A stretch of DNA of 64,000 bases from Falsiroseomonas sp051433165 (lineage in GTDB: Bacteria; Pseudomonadota; Alphaproteobacteria; Acetobacterales; Acetobacteraceae): NCBI RefSeq assembly GCF_051433165.1, contig NZ_JBHMFS010000001.1, forward strand, positions 372,001 to 436,000, in the 5' to 3' direction. Made by a program: the position numbers and the translations under genes. Shown here piece after piece: positions 54,571-64,000 of this stretch. The stretch's first letter is position 1. Each line of letters starts with the position of its first letter. Under the pieces are notes generated by a model. It ran no database searches and had not been told where the DNA came from. It saw only the letters and a list, made by a program, of their open reading frames with translations.

Positions 54571-56304
54571 ATGACCGGTACAGAACGACGCGCCCGCATC
54601 TTCGCCCAGGCCGGTTGGGCCACCCTGATCGGGCTTTGCCTGAGCGGTGCCGCTGTGGCGCAGGCGCCCGTTCCGCCGCCACAGGGTTCCCCCATCCCCC
54701 GCCTGGCACCGCCTGTCGCGCCGCCTGTCGGACCCGGCCTCGGCACGGACCCGGCCGCCCCGGCCGCGGCGCCCGCCGGGACGCTCACGATCAACACCGT
54801 CGCCATCCAGGGCGCCACCGTGCTGCCGGCGGCGCGGCTGGCGCCGCTGACCGAGGGCCTGACGGGCCCCGCCGTGCCGCTGGCCGCGGTGGAGGCGGCG
54901 CGGGCGGCCCTCGTCTCCCTGTACCGGGAGGAAGGCTACGTCTTCACCGCGGTCGATGCGGTGCTGGACCGCCAGGGCAATCTCCGCCTGGTGGTGGCGG
55001 AAGGCCATGTGACGGAGGTGCTGCTGGAGGGCGATATCGGCCCCGCCGGCACCCAGGTGCTACGTTTCCTGAACCGGCTGATCCTCCGCCCGGCGCTGGA
55101 CGTCGCCAGCCTGGAACGCGCGCTGCTGCTGGCGCAGGACATCCCCGGCGTCAGCGTCCGCAGCGTGCTGCGCCCGGCCGGCACCGCGCCCGGCGCTTTG
55201 ACCCTGGTGGCGCAGGTCAGCCGCCGGCCCGTGACCGGCTATGTCACCGCCGACAATCGCGCCTATCGGCTGACCGGCCCGGAACAGGGGCTGGCTTCGG
55301 TGCAGTTCAACAGCTTCACCGAATTCGGCGAGCGGACGGAGCTGATCCTGTTCGGCGCGGCTGGCGGCACGCAGATTTTCGGCCAGGCGGCCACAGAATT
55401 CTTCCTTGGCGGCTCCGGCCTGCGGGCGCGGGTGCAGGCCGGGCAGGGCCGTGCCACACCCTCCGGCGCGCTGCGCGGCATCGGCTACGAGGGGGAGACG
55501 ACGACGGCGGGGCTCGCGCTGTCCTACCCGCTGATCCGCCGCCGGTCCGAATCCCTGCTGCTGACCGGCCAGTTCGACCTGATCGAGAGCGAGATCGAGA
55601 TCGACGGCGCCAATGGCCGCGCCACGCGGCTCAGCCGGGATTCGCTGCGGGTGCTGCGGATCGGCGCCGAATGGGCGCGGTTCGACCTGCTGCTGGGCGA
55701 GACCTTCCCCGCCGCCAACAGCGCCGCCCTGCGGCTGTCACGCGGGCTGGAGGTGCTGGGCGCGGAACGCACCGGCAATGTGGATGCGGCGCGGCTGGGC
55801 GCGCAGGTGGATTTCACCAAGCTGGCCTTCGAGGTCAGCCGCCGCCAGGCGCTGTTCCAGCCTTGGGCTGGCGCCGATGTGGCGCTGGTCGGCACGCTGG
55901 CCGGGCAATGGTCGGACGACATCCTGCCGCTGTCGGAGAAGTTCTATGTCGGCGGCGCCCGGCTCGGGCGCGGCTTCTACGCAGGCGAAGTGACGGGCGA
56001 CCGCGCGCTGGCCGCCTCGGTCGAATTGCAGCTCACGACCAGTGTCGAGACGGAGGCCTGGGGCACGCCGCTGCGGCTGCTGCCTACCGTCTATGCCTTC
56101 TACGACCAGGGACGGACCTGGGAGAACCAGGATCAGGACCCGGACCGTCGGCTGCGCTCCACCGGCCTGGGCGTGCGGATGCCGGTGAATGAGGTGGTGG
56201 AGCTGCAGTTGGAGGGGGTGCGCCGGCTGACCCGCCGGCCCAACCCGGGTGCCGCCGAGGTCAAGGCGGATGCGCTGTTCTGGCGCGTCCTGGCCCGTTT
56301 TTGA
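54571..56304 (+). CDS. Two-partner secretion transporter TpsB (ShlB/FhaC/HecB family)
   Basis: This is a 577-residue outer-membrane protein. The signal peptide ends about LSGAAVAQ, and a Pro-rich linker (about 33-70) leads into a POTRA-2 domain (LTINTVAIQGATVLP, about 72-86) and a second POTRA. The 16-strand barrel from about 215 ends in VLARF with a C-terminal Phe. It should export the TpsA exoprotein encoded 13 bases downstream. I prefer the ATG at 54571, which has AGGCGGGG upstream; ATG 54556 is an alternative. Confidence 0.93.
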   Translation: MTGTERRARIFAQAGWATLIGLCLSGAAVAQAPVPPPQGSPIPRLAPPVAPPVGPGLGTDPAAPAAAPAGTLTINTVAIQGATVLPAARLAPLTEGLTGPAVPLAAVEAARAALVSLYREEGYVFTAVDAVLDRQGNLRLVVAEGHVTEVLLEGDIGPAGTQVLRFLNRLILRPALDVASLERALLLAQDIPGVSVRSVLRPAGTAPGALTLVAQVSRRPVTGYVTADNRAYRLTGPEQGLASVQFNSFTEFGERTELILFGAAGGTQIFGQAATEFFLGGSGLRARVQAGQGRATPSGALRGIGYEGETTTAGLALSYPLIRRRSESLLLTGQFDLIESEIEIDGANGRATRLSRDSLRVLRIGAEWARFDLLLGETFPAANSAALRLSRGLEVLGAERTGNVDAARLGAQVDFTKLAFEVSRRQALFQPWAGADVALVGTLAGQWSDDILPLSEKFYVGGARLGRGFYAGEVTGDRALAASVELQLTTSVETEAWGTPLRLLPTVYAFYDQGRTWENQDQDPDRRLRSTGLGVRMPVNEVVELQLEGVRRLTRRPNPGAAEVKADALFWRVLARF

Positions 56305-56317
56305 AGGGATCCTCGCC

Positions 56318-59300
56318 ATGGCCGTAGCCCGTACCCGGAACTGGCGCAGCGCCCTGCTCTGCGGGACGGCGCTGGTGCCGATCATGGCCGGCGGCGCCTT
56401 GGCGCAGAGCGCCCCTGGCGCAATGGCGCAGATCGCGCCCGATGCGCGGCCGCAGGGTGGCCAGGTGGTGGCTGGCAGCGCCAGCATCGCGCAGAATCCC
56501 GCGCTGACCAGCGTGCAGCAATCCTCCGACCGCGCGGTGGTGGATTGGCGCAGCTTCAACATCGGCCGCGACCACACGGTGCAGTTCCAGCAGCCCTCCG
56601 CCAGTTCGATGACGCTGAACCGCGTGACCGGGCCTGATCCCTCCGTCATCGCGGGGCGGATGACGGCGAATGGGCAGATCGCGCTGGTCAACCAATCCGG
56701 CGTGCTGGTGACGCAGGGCGCGCAGATCCAGGCGCAATCCGTCATCATCTCCACCGCCGATATCAGCGACCAGGCCTTCATGGCCGGCGGCCCGCGGCTG
56801 ACCTTCGACCGCCCCGGGCAGCCGGGCGCGCGGGTGGAGAACCAGGGCAGCATCACGGTGCGCGAGGCAGGCTTGGCCGCGCTGGTGGCGCCGCAGGTGG
56901 CCAATCGCGGCACCATCGCTGCCCGCCTGGGCCGCGTGGTGCTGGGCGGTGCGGAGACGCATGCGATTGACCTGCATGGCGACGGCCTGCTCTCGCTGGA
57001 GGTTACCGGCCCGGTGCGCCGGGCGCCCGCGAATGGCGAGGCGCTGGTCAGCAACACCGGCATGATCGACGCGCCCGGCGGCACCGTGCTGCTGACGGCG
57101 CAGGCCGCCGATGGCATCGTGCAGGATCTGGTCCGCGCCGGCGGGCGCATCGCCGCCGATGGCACCGGCGGTGCCGCGGCCGGGCGCGTGCTGGTGCGCG
57201 GCACCGGTGGTTCCGTGCGGATCGAGGGCGAGGTCACCGCCAATGCACCGGAGCCGAGCGGCACCGGCGGCAGCATCGCCGCGGAGGCTGATCGGGTCGC
57301 GGTTACCGGCACCGCGCGCATCGAGGCGTCCGGCCGTGCCGGTGGCGGGCGCGTGGCGCTGGGTACGGACCGGCGCGGCCCGGTTGCCCCCCGCATGGCG
57401 CGGCGCACCACCATCGCCCCCGGCGCCACCATCCGCGCCGATGCGACCGAGCGCGGTGCGGGCGGGGAGGTGCTAGTCAATTCGACCGAGACCACCGTGC
57501 ATGCCGGCGCGATCTCTGCCCGTGGTGGGCCGCAGGGCGGCGATGGCGGCTTTGTCGAGGTCTCCGGCCAGCGGCGGCTTGCCATCACCGGCGGCATCGA
57601 TGTGACAGCGCCGCAGGGCGCGGCGGGCAGCATCCTGCTCGACCCCATCTTCCTGACCATCGTCGCCGATGACGACCCGCGGGTGGATATCGACCCGGCG
57701 CTGCTGGCCGATGGCGTGTTGAGTGGCGGCGAGGGCAATGATTCCTTCATCGCCACCGGCGTGGTCGGCGGCTTTGCCGGCAATCTGCGGCTGGAGGCGA
57801 CGCAGGACCTGACGGTGGAGGTCGCGCTGACCAAGGCGCTGGGCGGGCTGGCGCTGGTGGCGGGCCGTACCCTCACGATCAACGCGCCGCTGATCCTGCA
57901 GGACCCGGACCCGGCGCTGGTGCTCGTGCTGTCGGGCGCACAGATCGCCATCAACGCGCTGACGCAGGTGCCGGCGACCGGGCGCATCAACCTGCAGACG
58001 CCCGGCTTCCTGGGCAACAACATCGTGCAGGCCGGCGCCGGGCGATTCGTCGGTGGCACGCTGGACAGCGGCGCCGACAGCATCCCCGGCGTCTTCGACC
58101 TGATGGATCTGCAGGGCGACAATGCCATCGGCAGCCTGGGGGAAATCTTCGGCACCACCCTGCTGTTCCGCAACACGGCGCCGCTGACCATCCCGGCCGG
58201 GGCGACGGTGCGGGCTTCGACGCTCCGCATCGATGTCGAGGGCGGCGACCTGGCGGTGGATGGCACGGTGGTCGCCGGCATCGGTCCCTTCGCCGCGACG
58301 CTGCGCGCGAGCGGCGACATCAGCGTGACGGAGGCTGGACGTGTGGAGGGCGACGGGCTGCGCCTGATCGCGGGTTTCGACTTCGCATCCGGCGCGCCCG
58401 ATGCCACCGCCGCAGCCGCGCTGCGCCTGTCTGGCACCATCCAGGGCTTTTTCAGCGAGGGCGGCCCGAATGATGTGGAGCTGATTGCGGGCGCCGGCGG
58501 CATCCTGCTGAGCGGCGCGCAGATCCGGGGGCTGAACCTCGACCTCATCGCCGGCAGCGGCGGCATTGCACAGACCGGCGGGCGGATCTTCGTCAGCGAT
58601 CAGCTTCGCGTCACCACGCCGAGCGATGCGACGCTGGCGGTGACGCCGCCGGCTGCCCTGGACGGCAACCGCATCGGCAGCCTCGGCCCCAGCAATGTGG
58701 GCGGTGATTTCAGCCTGACGGCGCTGGGCGGGGAGGGTGGGGTCAACCTTTCGGGCGATATCCGCGTGGGCGGCGGCTTCACCCTGCGCTCCCGCGGCAG
58801 CGGGATCAGCCAGGCGGAGGGTTCGCGCCTGCTGGTGGGCAGCCTGGATGCGACAACGCCGGAGGGGATTCGCCTCGATGGCGACAATGAGATCGCCGTG
58901 GTGCAGCAACTGGTCGGCGGCGGCTTCAACGATGTCGTGCGGCTTCGCAACGTCACCTCGACGGAACTGGCTGGCGCGATCGTCGCGGAGCGGGGTTCCG
59001 TCGTCATCGATGTCGCGGGCGGCAACCTGCTGGTCAGCGGACTCGTCAGCGCCGCGCAGGGTGTCACGCTGAACGCCAGCGGCAACACCACACTGGCCGC
59101 CGGCAGCCTGGTGCGGGCGGATGGCGAGGGGGCGCTCGCGCTGGTGGGCGGATTCAGCAAAATGACGGAGGCCGCGGACCTCGCCGGCGGGCTCGTGCTG
59201 GCGGGCACGCTGGGCGATGCGGGGGGCCTCAACACGCTGTTCCTCGGCGCCGGCACGGGCGGTATCCAGCAGACTGGCGGGCGGCTGGTTGGGCAGGGCC

Positions 59301-61324
59301 TCGGCCTGGCCTCGGTGGGCGGCGCGATTCTCGACCGTGGCGGCGACCAGACCGGGCTTCGCAACGCCATCGCGGGCAGCCTGGGCAACATCACCATCCC
59401 CGGCGAATTCGTGCTGGATAACGGCGCCACGCCAATCCTGCTGGCGGGCAGCACCATCACCGCGGCCAGTATCGGCCTGCGGACGGATGCCACGCTGAGC
59501 CTGGCGGAACCTGCCTGCTTCCCCGCCTGCGCCAGCGCACCGGCCGGGCTGGAGGCCGGCGCCGGCCGCATTTCGCTGCGCGTCGGGGACCTGTCCGTGG
59601 TGCCTGGTGCCATCATCCGCGGCGGGCTGGTGGAGGTGGCGCCGGCGGTGCCGGGCGACATGGCCGTGCTGTTCCCGGCGCCAGAGGCCGGCAGCCTGAA
59701 CCTGACGCCAGCAGGGTTTGCGGCGATCGAGGCGGCGACATTGCGGCTCGGCGCCACCACCTTCCGCGGCGTGACGCAGACCACGGCAAACGGCCTGCGC
59801 CTCGGCGGCGCGCTGGCGCTGGACGGCACGCTGGACCTGCGGAGCCTCGGCGGGGTGACGCAGCTTGTGGGCGCCGGTCTCGACGTGGCGCGGCTGACCG
59901 GTTCGGTGGCCGGGCAGGTGACGCTGACCAGTGACGGCAACCGGATCGGCAGCCTCGGCGACTTCACGGCCGATGCCGGCTTCGCGCTTAGCGTCAACGG
60001 CGCGCTGCTGCTGGATGGGCTGGTGCGGACCAACGGCACGGCCGCGCTGGCGGCGGTGGATGGTATCGCGGCCGAAGGCGTCGGGCGGATCGGTGCGGCG
60101 CGGCTGGAGATGAATGCAGGCGGCCCGATTACCCTTTCGGGGCTCAATACCGTGGCGGCGCTCGGCGCGGTCTCGGCGGTCGGCGACATCGCCTTCCGCA
60201 ACAGTGGCGACCTGCTGCTGGATGGGCTGGTGCAATCCTCCGGCCTGGTCATGGCGCTGGATGTGGTCGGTGCGGTCACGCAATCGCCGAGTGCGGGGCT
60301 TTCGGTTGCCGCGCTGAGTGGCCGTGCCACCGGCGGTGCGACGCTGGGCGGGGCGAACCAGTTGGCGGCCATCAACGGCTTCGACGCCGGGGGCGGCAAT
60401 TTCGTGCTGAACAACACGGCGCCGGTGCTGGCGCTGCCGGCTGGGCGCATCCTTCAGGTTGCCGGTACCCTCGCCATCACCCAGGCGGGCAACCTGCTGA
60501 TCGACGGCACCGCGACAGGCGCCGTCACCACACTCGATGCCACCGGCCTGCTGACGGTCAACGGCTTCTCGGCCATCGCGCGTGCCGGCGACCTGCTGCT
60601 GCGCGGCGACAATGTGGCGGTGGCCGGGCTGATCTCCGCCCTGGGCGAGATCGGCGTGGAGGCGGCGAAGACGGCGAGCCTCAGCGGCATCGCCACCGGC
60701 AGCCTGCTGCGCGTGGCCGCCCCCAGCGTCTCCTTCGCCACGCTGGATGCCACCAGCACGCCGGTGCTGCTGCAACTGGGCGGCGGCGGCGGCGCCACCG
60801 GGGCGTTGGACGCGCTGGCGCTGGAGGTCTCCGGCGGCAGCGGTGCGCTGCTGACCGGCACCATCGCCAGCATCACCGGGCAGCCGGCCGCGGCGGAAGG
60901 GCGGCGCAGCAGCGCCACCGGCACCCCGCTGCCGGACCCGCCGGAGCCGACCGCCTTCCTGTTCAATGGCTGCCCGATCGGCGTGCCGCTATGCGGCGCG
61001 GTGCCGCCGCTGCCGCCCACCGAGGGCTCCGGCGAGCTGGAAATTCCGGTGCTGCCCGAAATCCCGGGCGTGCCGCCCGTGAGTCCGCCCGAAATCCCGG
61101 TGACGCCGCCACCGCCGGCCGCCGTGATCGTCACGCTGCCCGAGGGCGCCGTCACCGCCGTGAACAACCCCGCGCCGCTGATCGACAACCTGGACCCGGC
61201 GGCACTGGCCGCGGCGGTGGCGCAGACCCGGCCCTCCGCCCCCTATGTCACCAGCAGCTTTGCGCGCGATCGCGCCGAGGCGGAAGACCTGGCGCCGCCC
61301 AACATTCGCGGAGGCGATTTCTGA
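56318..61324 (+). CDS. Filamentous-haemagglutinin-like exoprotein TpsA
   Basis: This is a 1,668-residue secreted protein. The signal peptide is residues 1 to about 29 (ending GGALA). The TPS/haemagglutination-activity domain (about 45-300) contains VDWRSFNIG, LNRVTGPDPS and VNQSGVLVTQGAQIQAQS. The long body consists of degenerate beta-helix repeats such as LLLDGLV, NRIGSLG and GGIQQTGGRL. The C-terminal 150 residues are Pro-rich (about 1545-1620). No recognisable toxin or adhesin domain is present at the C-terminus. AAGGGA precedes the ATG. It is exported by the upstream TpsB. The last base is shared with the CHAT gene, so the three form one operon. Confidence 0.92.
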   Translation: MAVARTRNWRSALLCGTALVPIMAGGALAQSAPGAMAQIAPDARPQGGQVVAGSASIAQNPALTSVQQSSDRAVVDWRSFNIGRDHTVQFQQPSASSMTLNRVTGPDPSVIAGRMTANGQIALVNQSGVLVTQGAQIQAQSVIISTADISDQAFMAGGPRLTFDRPGQPGARVENQGSITVREAGLAALVAPQVANRGTIAARLGRVVLGGAETHAIDLHGDGLLSLEVTGPVRRAPANGEALVSNTGMIDAPGGTVLLTAQAADGIVQDLVRAGGRIAADGTGGAAAGRVLVRGTGGSVRIEGEVTANAPEPSGTGGSIAAEADRVAVTGTARIEASGRAGGGRVALGTDRRGPVAPRMARRTTIAPGATIRADATERGAGGEVLVNSTETTVHAGAISARGGPQGGDGGFVEVSGQRRLAITGGIDVTAPQGAAGSILLDPIFLTIVADDDPRVDIDPALLADGVLSGGEGNDSFIATGVVGGFAGNLRLEATQDLTVEVALTKALGGLALVAGRTLTINAPLILQDPDPALVLVLSGAQIAINALTQVPATGRINLQTPGFLGNNIVQAGAGRFVGGTLDSGADSIPGVFDLMDLQGDNAIGSLGEIFGTTLLFRNTAPLTIPAGATVRASTLRIDVEGGDLAVDGTVVAGIGPFAATLRASGDISVTEAGRVEGDGLRLIAGFDFASGAPDATAAAALRLSGTIQGFFSEGGPNDVELIAGAGGILLSGAQIRGLNLDLIAGSGGIAQTGGRIFVSDQLRVTTPSDATLAVTPPAALDGNRIGSLGPSNVGGDFSLTALGGEGGVNLSGDIRVGGGFTLRSRGSGISQAEGSRLLVGSLDATTPEGIRLDGDNEIAVVQQLVGGGFNDVVRLRNVTSTELAGAIVAERGSVVIDVAGGNLLVSGLVSAAQGVTLNASGNTTLAAGSLVRADGEGALALVGGFSKMTEAADLAGGLVLAGTLGDAGGLNTLFLGAGTGGIQQTGGRLVGQGLGLASVGGAILDRGGDQTGLRNAIAGSLGNITIPGEFVLDNGATPILLAGSTITAASIGLRTDATLSLAEPACFPACASAPAGLEAGAGRISLRVGDLSVVPGAIIRGGLVEVAPAVPGDMAVLFPAPEAGSLNLTPAGFAAIEAATLRLGATTFRGVTQTTANGLRLGGALALDGTLDLRSLGGVTQLVGAGLDVARLTGSVAGQVTLTSDGNRIGSLGDFTADAGFALSVNGALLLDGLVRTNGTAALAAVDGIAAEGVGRIGAARLEMNAGGPITLSGLNTVAALGAVSAVGDIAFRNSGDLLLDGLVQSSGLVMALDVVGAVTQSPSAGLSVAALSGRATGGATLGGANQLAAINGFDAGGGNFVLNNTAPVLALPAGRILQVAGTLAITQAGNLLIDGTATGAVTTLDATGLLTVNGFSAIARAGDLLLRGDNVAVAGLISALGEIGVEAAKTASLSGIATGSLLRVAAPSVSFATLDATSTPVLLQLGGGGGATGALDALALEVSGGSGALLTGTIASITGQPAAAEGRRSSATGTPLPDPPEPTAFLFNGCPIGVPLCGAVPPLPPTEGSGELEIPVLPEIPGVPPVSPPEIPVTPPPPAAVIVTLPEGAVTAVNNPAPLIDNLDPAALAAAVAQTRPSAPYVTSSFARDRAEAEDLAPPNIRGGDF

Positions 61325-64000
61325 TGCACAAGGCCCCGCTGTTCCTGCTGCTCGCCTTGGCCGGCTGCACCCTGCCGCCACCCTCCGCCGTGGTGTCCAG
61401 GCCGTCCGAAAGCGCGGCCATGGTGGACCTTGGCCAGACCCCGGCCGGGGATGCCTGCCGCCTGGCCCGCAGTGGCACCGGCGGGGATGTGTTCTGCGGC
61501 GACTGGACCGCGCCGAGCGCACGCATTCGCAGCGTCGCAGCGCCGGACGCGATGGCCGGCGCCACCAACCTGTCTGCCGCCCTGGCCTCCCAGCTCGATT
61601 GCACGACGCCGCGCGCCACGCGGGTGCTGGGCGGACAGCCGGCGGCGTTGCTGGAATGCCGCCGGCGCGTTGGCGGCTGGCCGGCCTTCGCCATGGCCGC
61701 GGAAAGCGGCGGCAGGGTCTGGCAGGCGGATGGCGTGCTGCCGGCCCTGCCCGCGGCCGAACGCGCCATCGGCGTGCTCTCCGGCCGGTTGAGCGCGGAG
61801 GCGGCGCCCCTGCCCTCCGACGCCATCGACCAGATGGCGACACGGCTGGCGCGGGAGGCGTTTGCCACCGGCGATCTCGGCCGCTTCGAGCAACTGATGG
61901 CGGTGGGACGGGACGCCAACCAGGCGGAACGCTTCGTCGCCGCCGAGACCGCCTATCGCGCCGCGCTTGCCTTGCAGGAACGGGTGCCGGGCGCCGATCC
62001 CTCCGGCCGCTTCACGCCGCTGGTGCTGCTGGCGCTGCAGCTTTCCAACCAGGGCCGCTACCCGGAGGCGGAGGCGCTGCTGGGCCGCGCGGCGGCGCTG
62101 GCGCCGCGCGCCGCGGACCCGATGGCGCCGGCCATGCTGGCGCATTACCAGGGGCTGCACGCTGCCAATCGCGGTGACTTCGTGCCGGCGCTGGAACGGC
62201 TGGAACGGGGCGCCGCGATGTACACCGCGCTGGTCCCGCCGGAATGGCGCAGCGGCCGCATTGCGCCGGCCGGCAGCGGGCCGGGCTTCGACCTCGGTGG
62301 CCTCGCGGTGGACCCGATCGCGTCGCGCGCCCTGGTCGGGCTGGTGGAGGCAAGGCGCAACCGCGCGGCGGTGCTGCGCCGGCTGGGCCGTTACGCTGAC
62401 TCCGCCGCCGAGGCCGAGGCCGCGCAGTCCCTCGCGCGCGCTGCCCAGGGGGCGGAGGGGGCGGATCTGATCGCGGCGCGGCTGGCGCGGACGGATGGCG
62501 CGGCGGCCGCCGGCATTGGCCGCCTGGCCAGCGCCGATGCCAGCTTCGCCCGCGCCGCTGCCCGCTTCGCCCGCGGCGTGCCACGCTCCCGCCCCTATGC
62601 CGAGACGCTGTTGCTGCGGGCGGCGCAGCGGCAGGGCGGCACCCCCATCGCCGCGTTGTGCGAGGAGGCGGTGCGGGTGCTGCGCGCATTGCGGGAGGGC
62701 ACGACGGCGGAGCGCATCGCCCCCTGCCTGGATGCCTTCATTGCCCAGGGCGCCCCCGATGCGGCCTTCGAGGCCGCGCAACTGGCCCAGGGCAGCGTCA
62801 CCACCACGCAGATCGCCAGCGCCGCGGCGCGGCTTTCAGCCGGGGCGCGGGACCCCGCCGTGGCGGCGGCGCTGCGGGCCAAGGACGATGCGGAGCGCGC
62901 GCTGGTCCAGCTTTATCGAGCGCGCGATGCCGCGGTGGCGGACGGTGCGCCGGCTGCCGAACTGGCGGCCTTCGACCGCCGCATCGGGCAGGGCGCGGAA
63001 GAAGCCGCGCAGGCGGACGCCATCGTGCAGGCCGCCGCCCCTGGCTTCGCGCAGCTCGTGCAATCCGTGGCAAGTGCGGAGGAGGTGCTGGCGGCGCTGC
63101 GGCCGGGGGAGGCCCTGGTGCTGAGCACCATCCCGCCGCAAGGCCGGGGCTGGAGTTTTGTCCTGCTGGATGGCGCCATCACCGCGGCGCCGGTTGGGGC
63201 TGATGGTGCGGAGGTGGCGGCGCTGGTGGCGCGGGTGCGGGCAGGGGTGGAATCGGGCTCCGGCCGCCAGGCTTTCGATGCCGCGGCGGCGCATGCGCTG
63301 CACCAGGCGCTGTTCGCCGGCGTCGCCGCGCCGCTGGGCCGCGCCACGGCGCTGGTGGCGGTGGCGGAGGGGCCGATGCTTTCGCTGCCCTATGGCCTGC
63401 TGGTCACCGCGCCGCCGCCACGGGCGGACAGCCATGTCGGCGCAGACTTCCTGCTGGACCGGCTGCCGATCTCCCACCTGCCGGCGCCGGCCAGCCTGGT
63501 GGCACTGCGCCGCGTCGCGCCATCCCAGGCGCCGCGGCCCTGGATCGGTTTTGGCGCGCCGCGACCGGTGCCGGCTAACTTTGCCGCGCGCAGCTTCCCG
63601 GCCGCGCCAGAATGCGGCCAGAGCCTGGCCTCGCTTGAGGCGCTGCGCGGGGCGGAGGTGGAGCTGCAGGCCGCCGCCCTGGTCACCGGATCACCCGCCA
63701 CCGCGCGCCGCACCGGCGCGGCCTTCACGGCGGAGGCGGTACGCCGGGCCGATCTGCGGTCCTACCGCACCGTGCATTTCGCCACCCACGGCGTGCTGCC
63801 GAGCGACCTGGCCTGCCTGACGGAGCCGGCCATCATCGCCTCCACCGCCGCGGCGGGGCCGGATGCGGCGCAGGCGCTGATCACCTCCGGCACCATCCTC
63901 GACCTGGAGCTGGATGCGAATCTGGTGCTGCTGTCGGCCTGCAATTCGGGGGGCGGCATCGCGGCGGGGGAGAGCCTGTCGACGCTCGCGCGCGCCTTCT
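61324..64000 (+). CDS. CHAT-domain (caspase-fold) lipoprotein, cut by window edge
   Basis: The frame is open from the ATG at 61324 to the right edge (892 codons). The lipoprotein signal is MHKAPLFLLLALAGC (Cys15). A helical TPR-like region (about 180-560) includes AAETAYRAALALQ and LALQLSNQGRYPEAEALLG. The CHAT peptidase domain begins about 590, with the catalytic pair His822 in HFATHG and Cys873 in LLSACNSGGG. It is predicted to be a periplasmic or outer-membrane-anchored cysteine protease-like protein. Linkage to tpsB-tpsA by a one-base overlap suggests it acts on, or is controlled by, the secreted partner (inference). Confidence 0.9.
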   Translation, partial: MHKAPLFLLLALAGCTLPPPSAVVSRPSESAAMVDLGQTPAGDACRLARSGTGGDVFCGDWTAPSARIRSVAAPDAMAGATNLSAALASQLDCTTPRATRVLGGQPAALLECRRRVGGWPAFAMAAESGGRVWQADGVLPALPAAERAIGVLSGRLSAEAAPLPSDAIDQMATRLAREAFATGDLGRFEQLMAVGRDANQAERFVAAETAYRAALALQERVPGADPSGRFTPLVLLALQLSNQGRYPEAEALLGRAAALAPRAADPMAPAMLAHYQGLHAANRGDFVPALERLERGAAMYTALVPPEWRSGRIAPAGSGPGFDLGGLAVDPIASRALVGLVEARRNRAAVLRRLGRYADSAAEAEAAQSLARAAQGAEGADLIAARLARTDGAAAAGIGRLASADASFARAAARFARGVPRSRPYAETLLLRAAQRQGGTPIAALCEEAVRVLRALREGTTAERIAPCLDAFIAQGAPDAAFEAAQLAQGSVTTTQIASAAARLSAGARDPAVAAALRAKDDAERALVQLYRARDAAVADGAPAAELAAFDRRIGQGAEEAAQADAIVQAAAPGFAQLVQSVASAEEVLAALRPGEALVLSTIPPQGRGWSFVLLDGAITAAPVGADGAEVAALVARVRAGVESGSGRQAFDAAAAHALHQALFAGVAAPLGRATALVAVAEGPMLSLPYGLLVTAPPPRADSHVGADFLLDRLPISHLPAPASLVALRRVAPSQAPRPWIGFGAPRPVPANFAARSFPAAPECGQSLASLEALRGAEVELQAAALVTGSPATARRTGAAFTAEAVRRADLRSYRTVHFATHGVLPSDLACLTEPAIIASTAAAGPDAAQALITSGTILDLELDANLVLLSACNSGGGIAAGESLSTLARAF

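Noticed and set aside
55738..58566. Minus-strand frame of 942 codons across tpsB and tpsA
   Set aside because: Ser/Pro/Ala-rich shadow spanning two well-supported plus-strand genes.
57473..60775. Minus-strand frame of 1,100 codons opposite tpsA
   Set aside because: Antisense shadow of a high-GC repetitive gene. His/Arg/Gln-rich with no signal, domain or ribosome site.

Overview
The window is very GC-rich, gene-dense DNA from a Gram-negative proteobacterium. The combination of genes points to an aerobic alphaproteobacterium, most likely a Roseomonas-like member of the Acetobacteraceae. These genes are an exosortase A/PEP-CTERM exopolysaccharide locus, an alternative complex III with a cytochrome oxidase, Ku/LigD, selenocysteine formate dehydrogenase and two-partner secretion. 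The taxonomic call is inference. No insertion sequence, CRISPR array, rRNA or phage gene was seen. Both ends of the window cut a gene.

Region 1 (1-24949) is an exosortase A (XrtA) locus built around a divergent promoter region at 11815-12141. Leftward run a polyprenyl-phosphate sugar transferase, the PEP-CTERM regulators prsK and prsR, the TPR protein prsT, a glycosyltransferase, a Wzy/O-ligase-like membrane protein, a small membrane protein and a cut lipoprotein-like gene. Rightward run a Wza-like export lipoprotein, a chain-length protein, a degenerate BY-kinase homologue, an outer-membrane beta-barrel, an ExeA-like ATPase, a polysaccharide deacetylase, a FemAB-like protein, a glycosyltransferase and exosortase A itself. 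Then come two near-identical PEP-CTERM protein genes. They lie in a tandem duplication of about 1.36 kb whose second copy also carries a frameshifted relic of the xrtA 3' end. Each PEP-CTERM gene has its own sigma-54 type promoter, a shared upstream inverted repeat and a terminator. PrsR in the same locus is a sigma-54 activator, so the wiring PrsK -> PrsR -> PEP-CTERM genes can be read from the DNA.

Region 2 (24950-30951) is a stress and DNA-repair stretch: an extensin-like protein, a small hydrophilic protein and an SDR oxidoreductase (with a candidate EcfG-type promoter), a DUF892/YciE ferritin-like protein, and the NHEJ pair Ku and LigD.

Region 3 (30948-42549) is respiratory. The pentaheme cytochrome ActA starts inside the ligD stop codon. 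CoxB with a fused cytochrome c domain, a CoxA-CoxC fusion, a small membrane protein and an opposed monoheme cytochrome follow, and then ActB-ActC-ActD-ActE-ActF. The oxidase genes therefore sit inside the alternative complex III operon. A DUF1622 membrane protein overlaps the actF tail from the opposite strand.

Region 4 (42611-54364) is a complete selenocysteine and formate island. selA, selB and tRNA-Sec run rightward. Facing them is a leftward operon of a SelD fused to an FAD/NAD oxidoreductase, a small protein, a selenocysteine formate dehydrogenase alpha subunit (in-frame UGA plus a SECIS hairpin), the iron-sulfur beta subunit, an NrfD-like membrane subunit, a 100-residue protein and a FocA formate channel. 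The focA stop codon abuts the 3' CCA of tRNA-Sec.

Region 5 (54571-64000) is a two-partner secretion cluster: a TpsB (ShlB/FhaC) transporter, a TpsA filamentous-haemagglutinin-like exoprotein of 1,668 residues, and a CHAT-domain (caspase-fold) lipoprotein that runs off the right edge.
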